Origin: an uncultured Hyphomicrobiales bacterium
GTDB lineage: Bacteria; Pseudomonadota; Alphaproteobacteria; Rhizobiales; Beijerinckiaceae
Length of the DNA stretch: 64,000 nucleotides
NCBI GenBank assembly: GCA_903884435.1
Contig: CAISEY010000343.1
Coordinates: 1-64,000, forward strand
Direction of reading: 5' to 3'
Every line of letters begins with the position of its first letter. Positions within the stretch are counted from its first letter, which is position 1. Below, one piece after another: positions 53,315 through 63,547 of this stretch. A program made the translations under genes and the position numbers. The notes beneath the pieces are model-generated. The model was not told the DNA's origin. It saw only the letters and a list, made by a program, of their open reading frames with translations, and searched no databases.

Positions 53315-55297
53315 ATGTTCGGTCTGGAAGTCCGCCTGCGGCGGGGCTGGCGCCTGACGCGCAAATGCCTGTTGCTCGCCATTGGCAATTTCTCGCAAGC
53401 TTTTGGCGGCGTGGTCGACGAAAATCTCGCGGGCAAGATACGCGCGGAACAATGGCGCTCCGTTGTCGGACACACCGTTTCGATGATGGCCGCCACCATG
53501 CTGAATGGCGCGATCCTCGTCGCGGCGCTCGGCGGGACGGCGGACCCGCTCTCGCTCGTCGCCTGGACGTTTGCCCTTCTTTCGGGCGTGGGGCTCGTGA
53601 TGACGCGCCGTCTGCTCGCGCGCGCGCGACCGCGCCCGACGCGGACATCGCCGCGGACGATCCGCAGAATTTGCCGGAACGCCTTCATCGCCGGCGTCAC
53701 CTGGGGGGCGGCGCCGCCGCTCTTCTACATGGACGCCTCGCAGGGCGGAAAGCTCGTTCTCACCTGTATCTGCGCGGGCATGATCGGGGGCGGCGCGCTC
53801 GCCTTCGGCAGCGTTCCGGCGGCGGCCGTCGCGATGATCGCGCCCATCGCGGGCGGCTCCATCTGGGCGCTCTGGCGGTCCGGCGAAGCGGAAACGCCTT
53901 TCATCATCGCGCTGCTGGCCAGTTACTGCTTCGTGCTGATCCGCGCCTCGATGCTTCATGCCTTCAACCAGGCGCGCCAGTTCATCTCGCGGACGGAAAT
54001 CGAACAACTGGCCAGCCGCGACCCGCTCACCGGCCTGGACAATATCGCGGTCTTCCGCGGCGCCGCCACGGAGGCCATGCTGCGCCTCGAACGCGCGGGA
54101 GAACCATTCGCGCTTTTCCTCGTCGACATAGACGATCTCAAGAAATTCAACGAGCAGCATGGCCACGCCGCGGGCGACGCCCTGCTGGTCGCGCTCGCGA
54201 ACCGGATGCGCGGGCTCGCCCGCCGCGGCGAACGGATCGCGCGGATCGACGGAGACCAGTTCGCGATTCTGTCGCCCGGCCTCGCGGGCGAGGCGACCCT
54301 GCGCGCCTGCGCCGCGCGCCTGGCGAAAATGCTTGGCGAGCCCTATGAATTCGGCGGCGTGGCGAAATCGATTTCGGTTTGCGTTGGAGTCTTCGCCGCG
54401 CAAAGGGGCGTCGCCGACGCGCGCACGGTCATGCGCAACGCCGAGCTCGCCTTGCTGAAAGCCCAGCGCAAGGGGCGCGGCTCCTTTCACGTTTTCGGCG
54501 CCGGCGACGACGCCGCCCTGCTCGAACGGCAGGCGATGGAGGAGGACTTGCGCCTCGCCCTCGCGCGCGGCGAGTTCCACCTCGAATTCCAGCCGATGTA
54601 CCGCCTCGCCTCGCGCAAGGTCGAAGGCTTCGAGGCGCTGCTCCGCTGGCGCCATCCCGCGCGCGGCCTCGTGCCGCCGTCCGTTTTCATTCCGATCGCC
54701 GAGGAGCACGACCTCATCGAGCCGATCGGCGGCTGGGTGCTGCGCGCCGCCTGCGCCGCCGCGGCGTCGTGGCCGCGCGACGTGCGCGTTTGCGTCAACG
54801 TGTCGGCGCGGCAATTGCGCACGCGGGCGCTTTGCTCGCAGGTCGCGATTCTGCTCGAGGAGTTTGGCCTCGAACCCGACCGCCTCGAAATCGAGATCAC
54901 GGAAAGCGTTCTGGTTTCCGACGACGCGCTTCCGCTTGAAATTCTCACGGAGCTGAGCAAGCGCGGCGTGACGCTGGCGCTCGACGACTTCGGCACCGGC
55001 TATTCCTCGCTTGGCTATCTGCGCCGGCTGCCCTTCGACCGCATCAAGATCGACCGGTCCTTCGTTTCGGAAATTTGCGAGGATCGCGACAGCGCCGCGA
55101 TCGTCAAATCAGTGATCGGGCTCGCCCGCGATCTCGGCATGGAAGTGACGGCGGAAGGAATCGAGACCGTCGAGCAACTGGAATGTCTGCGCGCGCTGGA
55201 TTGCCCCGAAGTGCAGGGCTATCTCATTGGCAGACCGATGGCCGAGGATCGCGTGGACGCCTGCCTGCGCGCGGGCGTGACGCTCGCCGCCGCCTGA
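53315..55297 (+). CDS. Membrane GGDEF-EAL protein, probable c-di-GMP phosphodiesterase
   Basis: A 660-residue inner-membrane protein. The N-terminal half has paired hydrophobic segments (about 50-100, 125-185, 195-212) forming a sensor of unknown ligand. The GGDEF domain (about 228-395) is degenerate: the active-site motif is D312-G-D-Q-F, so cyclase activity is unlikely. The EAL domain (about 405-655) keeps E440-A-L, NVSARQL, EITES, LDDFGTGYSSL and EGIETVEQ, so it should hydrolyse c-di-GMP. No operon partner is evident. Confidence 0.9.
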   Translation: MFGLEVRLRRGWRLTRKCLLLAIGNFSQAFGGVVDENLAGKIRAEQWRSVVGHTVSMMAATMLNGAILVAALGGTADPLSLVAWTFALLSGVGLVMTRRLLARARPRPTRTSPRTIRRICRNAFIAGVTWGAAPPLFYMDASQGGKLVLTCICAGMIGGGALAFGSVPAAAVAMIAPIAGGSIWALWRSGEAETPFIIALLASYCFVLIRASMLHAFNQARQFISRTEIEQLASRDPLTGLDNIAVFRGAATEAMLRLERAGEPFALFLVDIDDLKKFNEQHGHAAGDALLVALANRMRGLARRGERIARIDGDQFAILSPGLAGEATLRACAARLAKMLGEPYEFGGVAKSISVCVGVFAAQRGVADARTVMRNAELALLKAQRKGRGSFHVFGAGDDAALLERQAMEEDLRLALARGEFHLEFQPMYRLASRKVEGFEALLRWRHPARGLVPPSVFIPIAEEHDLIEPIGGWVLRAACAAAASWPRDVRVCVNVSARQLRTRALCSQVAILLEEFGLEPDRLEIEITESVLVSDDALPLEILTELSKRGVTLALDDFGTGYSSLGYLRRLPFDRIKIDRSFVSEICEDRDSAAIVKSVIGLARDLGMEVTAEGIETVEQLECLRALDCPEVQGYLIGRPMAEDRVDACLRAGVTLAAA

Positions 55298-55388
55298 CCG
55301 GGCGCGATCCCCCGCGATTGACTGCCGCGCCCGCGCGCTTCATCCTGGCGCCGGTTTTATTCGCCGCCAGGCGGCGCGGGAGACATTC

Positions 55389-56381
55389 GTGAAAAAGCAA
55401 CTGAGCATCGCCTTCGCCGCCAATCCCCGCACGTGGCCCGTTCTCGACGGGCGCGTGAAAGCGGAAGGCCTCGATCTCTATCCAAGCGTCGTCGGCCCGT
55501 CGGAACTGTTCTGGCGCCAGTTGAAATACGCGGACTTCGACGTGGCCGAAATGTCCTTCTCGTCGTTCATCATCGCGCTGTCCAAGGGCGACGACCGCTT
55601 CACGGGATTGCCGATCTTCACGACGCGGCGCTTCTTCCATTCCTTCATTCTCGCGCGCAAGGATTCCGGGATCGAAAAGCCGGAAGACCTGAAGGGCAAG
55701 CGCGTCGGCGTCACCGAATACCAGCAGACCGGCGCGCTGTGGACGCGCGGCGCGCTCGAGCACGAATGGGGCGTGAAATCATCGGATTGCGAATGGTTCA
55801 TGGAGCGCACGCCCGAACTGAGCCACGGCGGCGCGACGGGTTTCAGGCCGCCGGCGGGCGTCACGGTCCACCAGATACCGCCCGACAAGAGCGTCGCCTC
55901 GATGATGACCTCGGGCGAACTCGACGCCTGCGTGCACTACCGGGGGCACAAGACCATCGTCAACCGCAGCAACCTCGACCTGTTCAACCATCCGGACATT
56001 CGCACCCTGTTCGCCAGCCCGCGCGACGAGGGCATCCGCTACTGGAAGAAGACGGGGATTTTCCCGATCAACCACGGCATGGTCATCCGGCGCGAACTCG
56101 CCGAGAAATATCCGTGGATCGTCATCAATCTCGTGCAGGCGTTCAACGAGGCGAACAGGATCGCCGACGCAGAACGTCTCGAGCATTGCGACTATCACAT
56201 CGCCACGGGCTTGCTGCCGGCCGGGGCGCGGGAGGCGCTGAAAACGACCATCGTGAAACACGGCGTCGTCGCCAACCGGAAGACGCTGGAAGCCGCCGCG
56301 CTGCATTCGGTCGAACAGGGATTGACCGACCGCCTGATGAAGCTCGACGAAGTCTTCGCTCCGTCATCCATGGAGCTTTGA
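55389..56381 (+). CDS. 4,5-dihydroxyphthalate decarboxylase-like / substrate-binding-fold protein
   Basis: A 330-residue protein of the Pht5-like family, which has a periplasmic-binding fold but usually no signal peptide; none is seen here. Typical segments are DVAEMSFSSFIIALSKGD, RVGVTEYQQTGALWTRG and YWKKTGIFPINHGMVIR. It could decarboxylate an aromatic dicarboxylate or simply bind a ligand. GTG at 55389 has GGGAG upstream. No phthalate genes are adjacent, so the enzymatic name is tentative. Confidence 0.75.
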   Translation: MKKQLSIAFAANPRTWPVLDGRVKAEGLDLYPSVVGPSELFWRQLKYADFDVAEMSFSSFIIALSKGDDRFTGLPIFTTRRFFHSFILARKDSGIEKPEDLKGKRVGVTEYQQTGALWTRGALEHEWGVKSSDCEWFMERTPELSHGGATGFRPPAGVTVHQIPPDKSVASMMTSGELDACVHYRGHKTIVNRSNLDLFNHPDIRTLFASPRDEGIRYWKKTGIFPINHGMVIRRELAEKYPWIVINLVQAFNEANRIADAERLEHCDYHIATGLLPAGAREALKTTIVKHGVVANRKTLEAAALHSVEQGLTDRLMKLDEVFAPSSMEL

Positions 56382-56418
56382 CGACGGGAAAATGATCCCC
56401 GCCGCCCGGCCCCGCGTC

Positions 56419-57837
56419 TCAACGCGAGACGCGGATGGCGGTGAGTTGCGCGCCGATCTTGCTGAACGCCGTCTGCATGTCGGCGATCGTCGTGGCGTTG
56501 AAATAATTCGCCGCGAGGCCGGCGCAGTCCAGCAGAATGCCCTGGATCGTCGGATCGGTGACCTGGAACGCGATCGTGTAGACCGAGATGTTCGCCGCCC
56601 GCATGTTCGAGCAGGTTTGCTTCAGGATGTTGTCCGCGTCGGCTGAATTGTTGCCGTTGTGCGCCGGATAGGTTGGCGAGACGGTGTTGGCGCCGTCGGT
56701 CATCAGGATGAGAATTTTCTTCGTCGTCGAGGCGTAGGGAGCGCCGTCCGCGAAGGGAAGATCCGGCGACAGGATGCGCCAGCCCCAGAGGAGTCCCGAG
56801 GGAATATAGGTCTCTCCCGTCGCCGTCATCGCGGCGATCTGGGTCTTGATGGCGTTGGGATCGGACGACAGCCGCGCCAGCGGCGCGGGCAGATCCCAGA
56901 CGTCGAAAATCGCGGGCACGGGATCGGAGGCGCTCACCGCCGCCTGAAGATCCTTCGGATAATTGCGCGAGCCCGCCGCTCCGCCCCAGGTGTGCGTGTA
57001 CGATCCCGCGGACCAGCAGGCGGGCGGGCCGGGGGGGCTGTAACTGATGACGGGCGTGTAGGTGTAGGTGTAGGGGATGCCGTCATTGTAACCCGTCGCC
57101 GTGACCGGGGCGCCATAGACATAGGGCCCGGGATAGCTCGGGGACGTGTCGCAGCCCGCCGGCCAGGTGTCCGTGTAGTCGGCGGCGCCGCTCATCCACG
57201 AGGCGTTCTTGTTGGCCGAGCCGATGTTGACATAGTAATTGAAGGGAACGAACCCGACCTTCACCTTGCTCGACGCGCCGGGCGCGGAATAAAGCGTGTC
57301 GACGAGTTGCGAGGCGGCCGCCTGCGCGGCGGCGAGCTTGGCGCCAGCCATCGACCCCGTCGTGTCGAGCGCGATGACGACTTCGGCGCTGCTTCCGGTT
57401 CCGAACATCGCTTCCGCGTTCACCGCTACGTTGATCGTCGTCGTGCCGAAATAGCGCATGAAATTGGTGTTGATCGCCGTCCGCGCCGCCCCCGTGACCT
57501 TGCCGGTCACGTCGACGGAGGAGGTCACGGTTGGCGCCGATCCGTCGGGACTTCTGTATTTCGCCGCGACAAAATTCGCGACGACCGTCTGGACCTGGGC
57601 GTTCGTGCTGCCCTGCGAAAGGGCCGTGGCGCCGGCGATCACCGCCGCGTCCATGGCGATCTGAAGCTCGGACTTCGCCCGCAGCCCCACCGCGTAATCG
57701 ACGCCCGCGCCGACGATGGCGAGAAGGGGCACCATGGAAATCGCGAAGAACATGGCGACATTGCCCTTCGCGTCGGCGGCGAAGGCGCGCGGGGCGCGCG
57801 CGACGGAGTATTTTGATCCGGACCCGGGGGGGCTCAC
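56419..57837 (-). CDS. TadG-like pseudopilin-export-associated protein with von Willebrand A domain
   Basis: A 472-residue protein with an N-terminal TadE/TadG-type membrane segment (DAKGNVAMFFAISMVPLLAI, about 22-41) and a large extracytoplasmic part. A VWA MIDAS motif DTTGSM starts at D158 and ILILMTDGAN lies further on. Low-complexity Tyr/Pro/Thr-rich stretches (about 220-290) interrupt the VWA domain. GTG start. No other tad/flp genes are nearby. A role in adhesion or Flp pilus assembly is inferred. Confidence 0.82.
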   Translation of the reverse strand: MSPPGSGSKYSVARAPRAFAADAKGNVAMFFAISMVPLLAIVGAGVDYAVGLRAKSELQIAMDAAVIAGATALSQGSTNAQVQTVVANFVAAKYRSPDGSAPTVTSSVDVTGKVTGAARTAINTNFMRYFGTTTINVAVNAEAMFGTGSSAEVVIALDTTGSMAGAKLAAAQAAASQLVDTLYSAPGASSKVKVGFVPFNYYVNIGSANKNASWMSGAADYTDTWPAGCDTSPSYPGPYVYGAPVTATGYNDGIPYTYTYTPVISYSPPGPPACWSAGSYTHTWGGAAGSRNYPKDLQAAVSASDPVPAIFDVWDLPAPLARLSSDPNAIKTQIAAMTATGETYIPSGLLWGWRILSPDLPFADGAPYASTTKKILILMTDGANTVSPTYPAHNGNNSADADNILKQTCSNMRAANISVYTIAFQVTDPTIQGILLDCAGLAANYFNATTIADMQTAFSKIGAQLTAIRVSR

Positions 57838-58111
57838 TTCAGGACTCCCTGAAAAAGAAATCAGCGCCAGCCGCGTGACGAACTGGCCAATAGCCGGGAC
57901 AGTCGGCGGTTCGTGTTAAAAATCCGCCAGGGCCGAACGCGCGGCTCCCTTTTTGTTCAATTGAAAGGAAGATTGCCGGCGAGAGGGTAAACCATTGGCG
58001 CCTGGCGAAGGCGCGAAGGCCCTGGCGCGAATTGTCCCCGCCCCGGAAATCGAATTTCACTTCGCCGGGAAAGTCGATAAAAGCGCGGGACCCGCCAACA
58101 GTGGATAACCC

Positions 58112-59728
58112 ATGACCTACGATCACAAGCCCCTGTTCCCGCTCGGGAAGGACACGACGCCGTGGCGCAAGCTTTCCTCCGCCGGGCTGCGGACGGAAAC
58201 GTTTTCGGGGCGCGAAATCACCATCGTGCCGCGCGAGGCCATCCGCCTGCTGGCCGAAGAAGCCATGTCCGAGATCAACCAGTTCCTGCGGCCAGGCCAT
58301 CTCGCCCAGCTCGCCAAAATCCTCGACGATCCGGAGGCGACCGCGAACGACCGTTTCGTCGCCTATGACCTGCTGAAGAACGCGAACATCGCGGCGGGCG
58401 GCGTGCTGCCCATGTGCCAGGACACGGGCACCGCGATTGTCATGGGCAAGAAGGGCCGCCTCGTGTGGACGGACGGCGACGACGAAAGCGCCATCGCCGA
58501 GGGCATCCGCGACGCCTACGAAAAGAAGAACCTGCGCTATTCGCAGATGGCGGCGGTCTCGATGTTCGAGGAAAAGAACACGAAGACCAACCTCCCCGCC
58601 CAGATCGAAATCTACGCGGACGGCGAGGACGCCTACAAGTTCCTGTTCATGGCCAAGGGCGGCGGCTCCGCCAACAAGAGCTACCTCTATCAGGCGACGC
58701 CCTCGCTGCTGACGCATGACCGGATGATCGCCTTTCTGAAGGAGAAAATCCTGACGCTCGGCACGGCCGCCTGCCCGCCCTATCACCTCGCCATCGTCAT
58801 CGGCGGCACCTCCGCGGAACTGACGATGAAGACGGTCAAGCTCGCCTCGACGCGCTATTACGACGATCTGCCGACGAGCGGCGGGGAGGACGGACACGCC
58901 TTCCGCGACCTCGCGATGGAAGAGGAAATCCACAAGCTGACGCAGAAGCTCGGCGTCGGCGCGCAATTCGGCGGCAAGTATTTCTGCCACGACGTCAGGG
59001 TGATCCGCCTGCCCCGCCACGGGGCCTCGCTGCCGATCGGCCTCGGCGTCTCCTGCTCCGCCGACCGCCAGGCGCTCGGCAAGATCACGAAGGATGGCGT
59101 CTATCTCGAACAGCTCGAGCACGACCCGGCGAAATACATTCCCGCTGTTGACGAAAGGACGCTCGGCGGCGAGGTGGTCAAGGTCGATCTCAACCGTCCC
59201 ATGAAGGACATTCTCGCGACGCTGACGAAATATCCGATCAAGACGCGGCTTTCCCTCACCGGCCCGCTGATCGTGGCGCGCGACATGGCGCACGCGAAAT
59301 TGCGGGAATTGCTGGAAAAGGGCGAACCTCTGCCCGACTATTTCAAGAACCACCCGATCTATTACGCCGGTCCCGCCAAAACGCCGGCGGGCATGCCCTC
59401 CGGCTCCTTCGGGCCGACGACGGCGGGCCGCATGGATTCCTTCGTCAACGACTTCCAGGCGGCTGGCGGCTCCATGGTGATGCTCGCCAAGGGCAACCGC
59501 TCGAAGGAGGTCCGCGAGGCCTGCCAGACCCATGGCGGCTTCTACCTCGGCTCCATCGGCGGCCCCGCCGCGCGGCTCGCGCAGGACTGCATCAAAAAGG
59601 TCGAGACCGTCGCTTATCCCGAACTCGGGATGGAGGCGATCTGGCGCATCGAGGTGGAAGACTTCCCGGCGTTCATCGTCGTCGACGACAAGGGGAACGA
59701 CTTCTTCAAGGAACTGAATCTGGGGTGA
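58112..59728 (+). CDS. Class I fumarate hydratase, iron-sulfur type
   Basis: A 538-residue single-chain class I fumarase converting fumarate to malate in the TCA cycle. [4Fe-4S] ligand regions are VLPMC102[14 protein letters not shown] and GVSCSADRQ. The C-terminal beta-domain signature [12 protein letters not shown] is present. ATG at 58112 follows a 274-base gap that should hold its promoter; I could not place one. Tartrate dehydratase is a related alternative, but single-chain length favours fumarase. Confidence 0.92.
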   Translation: MTYDHKPLFPLGKDTTPWRKLSSAGLRTETFSGREITIVPREAIRLLAEEAMSEINQFLRPGHLAQLAKILDDPEATANDRFVAYDLLKNANIAAGGVLPMCQDTGTAIVMGKKGRLVWTDGDDESAIAEGIRDAYEKKNLRYSQMAAVSMFEEKNTKTNLPAQIEIYADGEDAYKFLFMAKGGGSANKSYLYQATPSLLTHDRMIAFLKEKILTLGTAACPPYHLAIVIGGTSAELTMKTVKLASTRYYDDLPTSGGEDGHAFRDLAMEEEIHKLTQKLGVGAQFGGKYFCHDVRVIRLPRHGASLPIGLGVSCSADRQALGKITKDGVYLEQLEHDPAKYIPAVDERTLGGEVVKVDLNRPMKDILATLTKYPIKTRLSLTGPLIVARDMAHAKLRELLEKGEPLPDYFKNHPIYYAGPAKTPAGMPSGSFGPTTAGRMDSFVNDFQAAGGSMVMLAKGNRSKEVREACQTHGGFYLGSIGGPAARLAQDCIKKVETVAYPELGMEAIWRIEVEDFPAFIVVDDKGNDFFKELNLG

Positions 59729-59854
59729 CTGGCCAGACCGCGGCCGAATCCCGCTGGCCTGAATTTCCGGAAGCGAGGGTCGCGTCGCGGCGCGACATTC
59801 CGGGAGAGGCCGCCTCTCCGGATGCCCCGGGGCGCCCGGGGGGCGCCCAGGATC

Positions 59855-60001
59855 CTAGAAGAGCGGCAGGCCGAAAATAACGTGGGCGGCGCTGGCCAGT
59901 CCCACGAGAATGCCCGCGATCATCGAACGCACGACCCATACCTGGGCCGGAGCCTTTTTGTTTTCGTATTCATCCGCGAACCGCGGCCTGTGCGAACCCA
60001 T
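59855..60001 (-). CDS. Small single-span membrane protein, hypothetical
   Basis: A 48-residue open frame with a charged N-terminus (FADEYENKK) and a C-terminal hydrophobic segment (about 24-46, SMIAGILVGLASAAHVIFG). GGGGGA lies eight bases before the ATG, and the codon use is like its neighbours. A single-span inner-membrane peptide is plausible. It is convergent with the fumarase gene. No family is recognised, so confidence is moderate. Confidence 0.5.
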   Translation of the reverse strand: MGSHRPRFADEYENKKAPAQVWVVRSMIAGILVGLASAAHVIFGLPLF

Positions 60002-60271
60002 GGCGATGGTCCCCCGGTCGACTGAATTACTGGCGCGACCATCGGCGAAATTAACTAAGATCCCGTGAACCGTTAGCCTTGATTTTTCCTGATCGACGCT
60101 CGAATAAAGATTTTGTGAATTCCTGATTAATTTCCGGTGGCGCTTCGCCCGGGCCAGCTTTTCGACCCTCTCGCGAAGGCGCGGAAATACGCCACGCCAC
60201 GGCTGGCGCCTCCGTCCCCGCCTGCTATGATCGTTGAAAGTCCGCGAAGACGGCTGAACGGGAGGATCGAC
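60002..60271. other. 270-base intergenic region, relatively AT-rich
   Basis: Between a minus-strand small gene and the plus-strand TctC receptor gene. It contains AT-rich stretches (60045-60140) suited to divergent promoters, but no box pair clear enough to name. No gene is supported. Confidence 0.4.
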
Positions 60272-61303
60272 ATGAATGGCACGCGACCGATGGCGGCGCT
60301 CGTCTGCGCCCTGCTCCTGGCTCCAGCCGCGGCGCGCGCGCAATCCGTCGAGGAATTTTACCGGGGCAAGAACCTTCGCTTTCTCGTGGGCTACGGACCC
60401 GGCACCGGCTACGACGTTTACATGCGCGTCGTGCAGCGCCACATCGGACGGCACATACCGGGAAAACCCAACGTCGTGCCCGAAAACATGCCCGGCGCCG
60501 GCGGGCTCGTGATGACGAATTATCTCTATAACGTCGCCCCGCGCGACGGGACCGCCATCGGCCTGCCCTCGCGCAATCTCGTCACCGATCCGCTGCACGG
60601 CAACGACGCGGCGAAATTCGAGGCGCTGAAATTCGGCTGGATCGGCTCGGTCTCGAGCGACGTTTCGACCTGCCTCGGTTGGCGCGCGTCGGGCGTCAAC
60701 ACGCTCCAGGACGCCCTGACGCGGGAAATCAAGATTGGCGGCAACGGGCCGCAGACCGATTCGGCCATCGCGCCGCGCATGATCAACCATCTCATCGGCA
60801 CGAAATTCAAGGTTTACAACGGCTATCCCGACAGCGCCGCCGTCGGCATCGCGATGGAGCAGAACGAGGTCGAGGGCTATTGCGGCTTCACCTTCGGCTC
60901 GGTGCGTTCGGCGCGCCCGGTGTGGCTCGAGAAAAACCTGATTTCCGTCATCGCGCAGATGGCGCCGGAAAAACATCCTGACCTGCCGGACGTGCCGAAC
61001 ATCTATGACCTGCTGAAGGACGAGGAATCGCGCCAGGCCTTCATGCTCGTCTTCGGCCTCGGCAAGATGGGCCGCCCCGTCACCGCGCCCCCCGGCGTGC
61101 CCGCCGACCGGTTGCAGGCGCTGCGGACGGCCTTCGCCGAAACCATGAAAGACCCCGAGTTCCTCGCGGACATCAGGAAATCCAACATCGATTTCGACGG
61201 GCCGAGCGGCGCCGAACCGATCGAAAAGCTGATCGCGCAACTCTACGCCATGCCGAAGAAGGTCGTGGACCGCGTGACGGACCTGCGCAACCGGATGGAC
61301 TGA
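60272..61303 (+). CDS. Tripartite tricarboxylate transporter receptor (TctC/Bug family)
   Basis: A 343-residue periplasmic binding protein with signal peptide (cleavage ARA-Q, residue 24). VEEFYRGKNLRFLVGYGPGTGYD opens the mature chain, with NMPGAGGLVMTNYLYNVAPRDGT as in the receptor at 13917, its closest relative in the window. GGGAGG precedes the ATG at 60272, which is preferred over an upstream in-frame start at 60137 lacking a signal sequence. No TctAB genes are adjacent. Confidence 0.83.
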   Translation: MNGTRPMAALVCALLLAPAAARAQSVEEFYRGKNLRFLVGYGPGTGYDVYMRVVQRHIGRHIPGKPNVVPENMPGAGGLVMTNYLYNVAPRDGTAIGLPSRNLVTDPLHGNDAAKFEALKFGWIGSVSSDVSTCLGWRASGVNTLQDALTREIKIGGNGPQTDSAIAPRMINHLIGTKFKVYNGYPDSAAVGIAMEQNEVEGYCGFTFGSVRSARPVWLEKNLISVIAQMAPEKHPDLPDVPNIYDLLKDEESRQAFMLVFGLGKMGRPVTAPPGVPADRLQALRTAFAETMKDPEFLADIRKSNIDFDGPSGAEPIEKLIAQLYAMPKKVVDRVTDLRNRMD

Positions 61304-61448
61304 GCCCGCGGCCGCGCGCCCGGTTGGCCGAACAGGAAAGAATGGCTCGCGATCAGGCCGGAAAAGAACTGATCGCGATCGCGGCTTCCCGCGACGGGGC
61401 TCGCCGCCGTGACGCCGAAACACGCGTGCATGAACCGGCCGTCCGCGC

Positions 61449-62636
61449 TCACTCCGCCTTGTGTTTCAGCAGCATCGCCTCGTCCACGTCCGTGCCCCAG
61501 CCCGGCCCCTTCGGCAGGTGAATAAAGCCGTCCTCGAGTTTGCAGGGATTGGTGAGCAGCTTGCTCCGCCATGGCACCTCGTCGACGTCGAGCTCCATGA
61601 TCTTGAGGTTGGGGATCACCGCGCAGAAATGCGCGCCCATCAGCGTCGCCAGCGGCCCGGCGAAGGCGTGCGAGGCGACGTTGATCTCGTAGGCGTCGCA
61701 CATGCTGGCCATGCGCAGGCTCTCCGGCAGGCCGTTGTACATGGCGTCGATGATCGCGATATCGACGGAGCGTTCCTCGAGATAGGGACGCAACGCCTTG
61801 CGCCCGAGAATGGCCTCGAGCGAACCGATGGGCGTCGAGGACGACTGGCGGATATGCGCGAGGCCCTTCGGGTCGAACGTGTCCATTTCGAGCCACATCA
61901 TGTTGAAGGGCTCGACGGCTTTGGCGAAACGCTTGAAGCCGTCCGTCTTGTAGTTGAAGTTCAGGTCGCAGATGAGCCGCATGTCCTTGCCGGCGCCCTC
62001 GCGCAGCGCCGTCAATTGCTCGATCAGCGCGTCGACGAGATGTTCCTCGACGTTCAGTTCGGGATGGCCGGCGCCGCGCGCGGAGCCCGGCGTGTGGACG
62101 CGCCCGCCCTTGCCGTCGAACACGAGCAGGTTGCACTTGATGGCCCGGAAGCCGCGTTCTTTCGCCTCGCGGCCCGCGCCGACGAGGTCTTCGAGCTTGC
62201 GGATCGCCGGCTTGTCGATGAGCTTGCCGTCGAAATAATGCGCCTGGGTGGCGCGCACGACGCCGCACCGCGACCAGTAGGCGGGGATGCGGTCGCGCAC
62301 CGCGCCGCCGAGCAATTCGGCGACGGAGATATTCGCCGCCTTCGCCTTGATGTCGAGCAGCGCGTTGGCGACGGCGCCGACCGCGTGGGCGTTGAGCCCA
62401 CCGTTCGCCGTGCGCACGAAACTCTGCATGGCCGCGTCGATGTGATTGAGCGCCAGCGGATTCTGGCCGATCACCACCGGACTTAACGCGCGAATGAGCG
62501 AGGTGAGCCCCTTGCGGCCGCGCCGCTCGCCATATTCGGACCAGCCGACGAGACCCGAGTCCGTCGTGATTTTCAAAAACGCGAAATTGTCCCAGCCGCC
62601 ATCGACGTGGAAATCTTCCATCGCGACGATTTTCAT
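61449..62636 (-). CDS. Enolase-superfamily enzyme (mandelate racemase/muconate lactonizing type)
   Basis: A 395-residue enolase-superfamily protein: N-terminal capping domain, then a barrel. The lysine motif is FRAIKCN (KxN, as in galactonate-type dehydratases, not the KxK of mandelate racemase). Metal ligands fit CDLNFNYK, MWLEMD and GSLEA; a histidine lies in ASHAFAGPL. It may dehydrate a sugar acid or isomerise a carboxylate. ATG at 62636 has GGGAGGA four bases before it, preferred over 62687. Confidence 0.85.
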   Translation of the reverse strand: MKIVAMEDFHVDGGWDNFAFLKITTDSGLVGWSEYGERRGRKGLTSLIRALSPVVIGQNPLALNHIDAAMQSFVRTANGGLNAHAVGAVANALLDIKAKAANISVAELLGGAVRDRIPAYWSRCGVVRATQAHYFDGKLIDKPAIRKLEDLVGAGREAKERGFRAIKCNLLVFDGKGGRVHTPGSARGAGHPELNVEEHLVDALIEQLTALREGAGKDMRLICDLNFNYKTDGFKRFAKAVEPFNMMWLEMDTFDPKGLAHIRQSSSTPIGSLEAILGRKALRPYLEERSVDIAIIDAMYNGLPESLRMASMCDAYEINVASHAFAGPLATLMGAHFCAVIPNLKIMELDVDEVPWRSKLLTNPCKLEDGFIHLPKGPGWGTDVDEAMLLKHKAE

Positions 62637-62765
62637 CCGTTCCTCCCAACTCCAGGTCCGCGCGCGATCGTAACCGGTTCGCGCCAATTGTCACGGCGCA
62701 CGCCGGCCCGGCGCGCTTGTCGCGGGGCCCGCGAAACGGCTACGATGCGGCAAATGGAGGAAGAC

Positions 62766-63530
62766 GTGGCCCACGAAACCATCACGCTCGACATATCCGC
62801 CCGCGCCATCGCGACGGTGACGCTCAACCGCCCCGACCGCGGCAACGCGCTGAACCAGACGCTCATCGACGAGTTGGGAGAATGCTTCACCGCTCTCGCC
62901 GCCGATTCCGCCGTGCGCGTGATCGTCGTGCGCGGCGCCGGCAAACATTTCTGCGCGGGCGCGGACCTCGGCGGCCCCGGCGGCGCCGGCGAGGCGAAAT
63001 TCACTCTGGCGGGGATGATGGAACGCGTCGATCGCTGCCCGAAGCCAACCATCGCCGCCGTGCATGGCGCGGCGATCGGCGGCGGCTTCGCGCTGACCTC
63101 CTCGTGCGACGTGATTCTCGCGACGCCCGAGGCGTTTTTCTCGATCCCGGAAACGCGGCTCGGCATGGCGCCCTCGCCGACGCTTTCGGGCCTGTTCATG
63201 CGCGCCGTCGGCTATCGCAACTTCCGCCGCTACGGATTTTCGGGCGAGCGGATTTCCGCTGCGCAGGCGCGTGAATGGGGCCATGTCAGCGAGCTTTGCG
63301 CGGCGGACGAACTCGACGCCAGGGTCGAGGCCATCGCCGACGCCATGCTGATGAGCGCGCCGGAGGCGACGGCGCAACTGAAGGCGCGCGTCGCCGAATA
63401 TGGAACGCCGCCGGCCTCGAAACTCTACGATCCCGCGACGCGCGACGCCAAACACACGCGATCGGAAGAGGCGATCGAGGGCGTCGCCGCGTTCCGCGAG
63501 AAACGCAAGCCGAAATGGTATCCGCGATAG
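62766..63530 (+). CDS. Enoyl-CoA hydratase/isomerase family protein
   Basis: A 254-residue crotonase. The oxyanion-hole motifs are HFCAGADLGG and HGAAIGGGFAL, and the fold is complete to the C-terminal EEAIEGVAAFREKRKPKW helix. At the two usual catalytic Glu positions of enoyl-CoA hydratase the segments read SSCDVILATPEA and IPETRLGMAPS, so the second acid is probably Glu in PETRLG and the first is not obvious. GTG at 62766 fits the GGAGGA at 62757; an ATG at 62754 is the alternative. Unlike the two hydratase-lyase-like genes, it has no synthetase beside it. Confidence 0.87.
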   Translation: MAHETITLDISARAIATVTLNRPDRGNALNQTLIDELGECFTALAADSAVRVIVVRGAGKHFCAGADLGGPGGAGEAKFTLAGMMERVDRCPKPTIAAVHGAAIGGGFALTSSCDVILATPEAFFSIPETRLGMAPSPTLSGLFMRAVGYRNFRRYGFSGERISAAQAREWGHVSELCAADELDARVEAIADAMLMSAPEATAQLKARVAEYGTPPASKLYDPATRDAKHTRSEEAIEGVAAFREKRKPKWYPR

Positions 63531-63547
63531 TCGCGCGGGAGGTCGGG

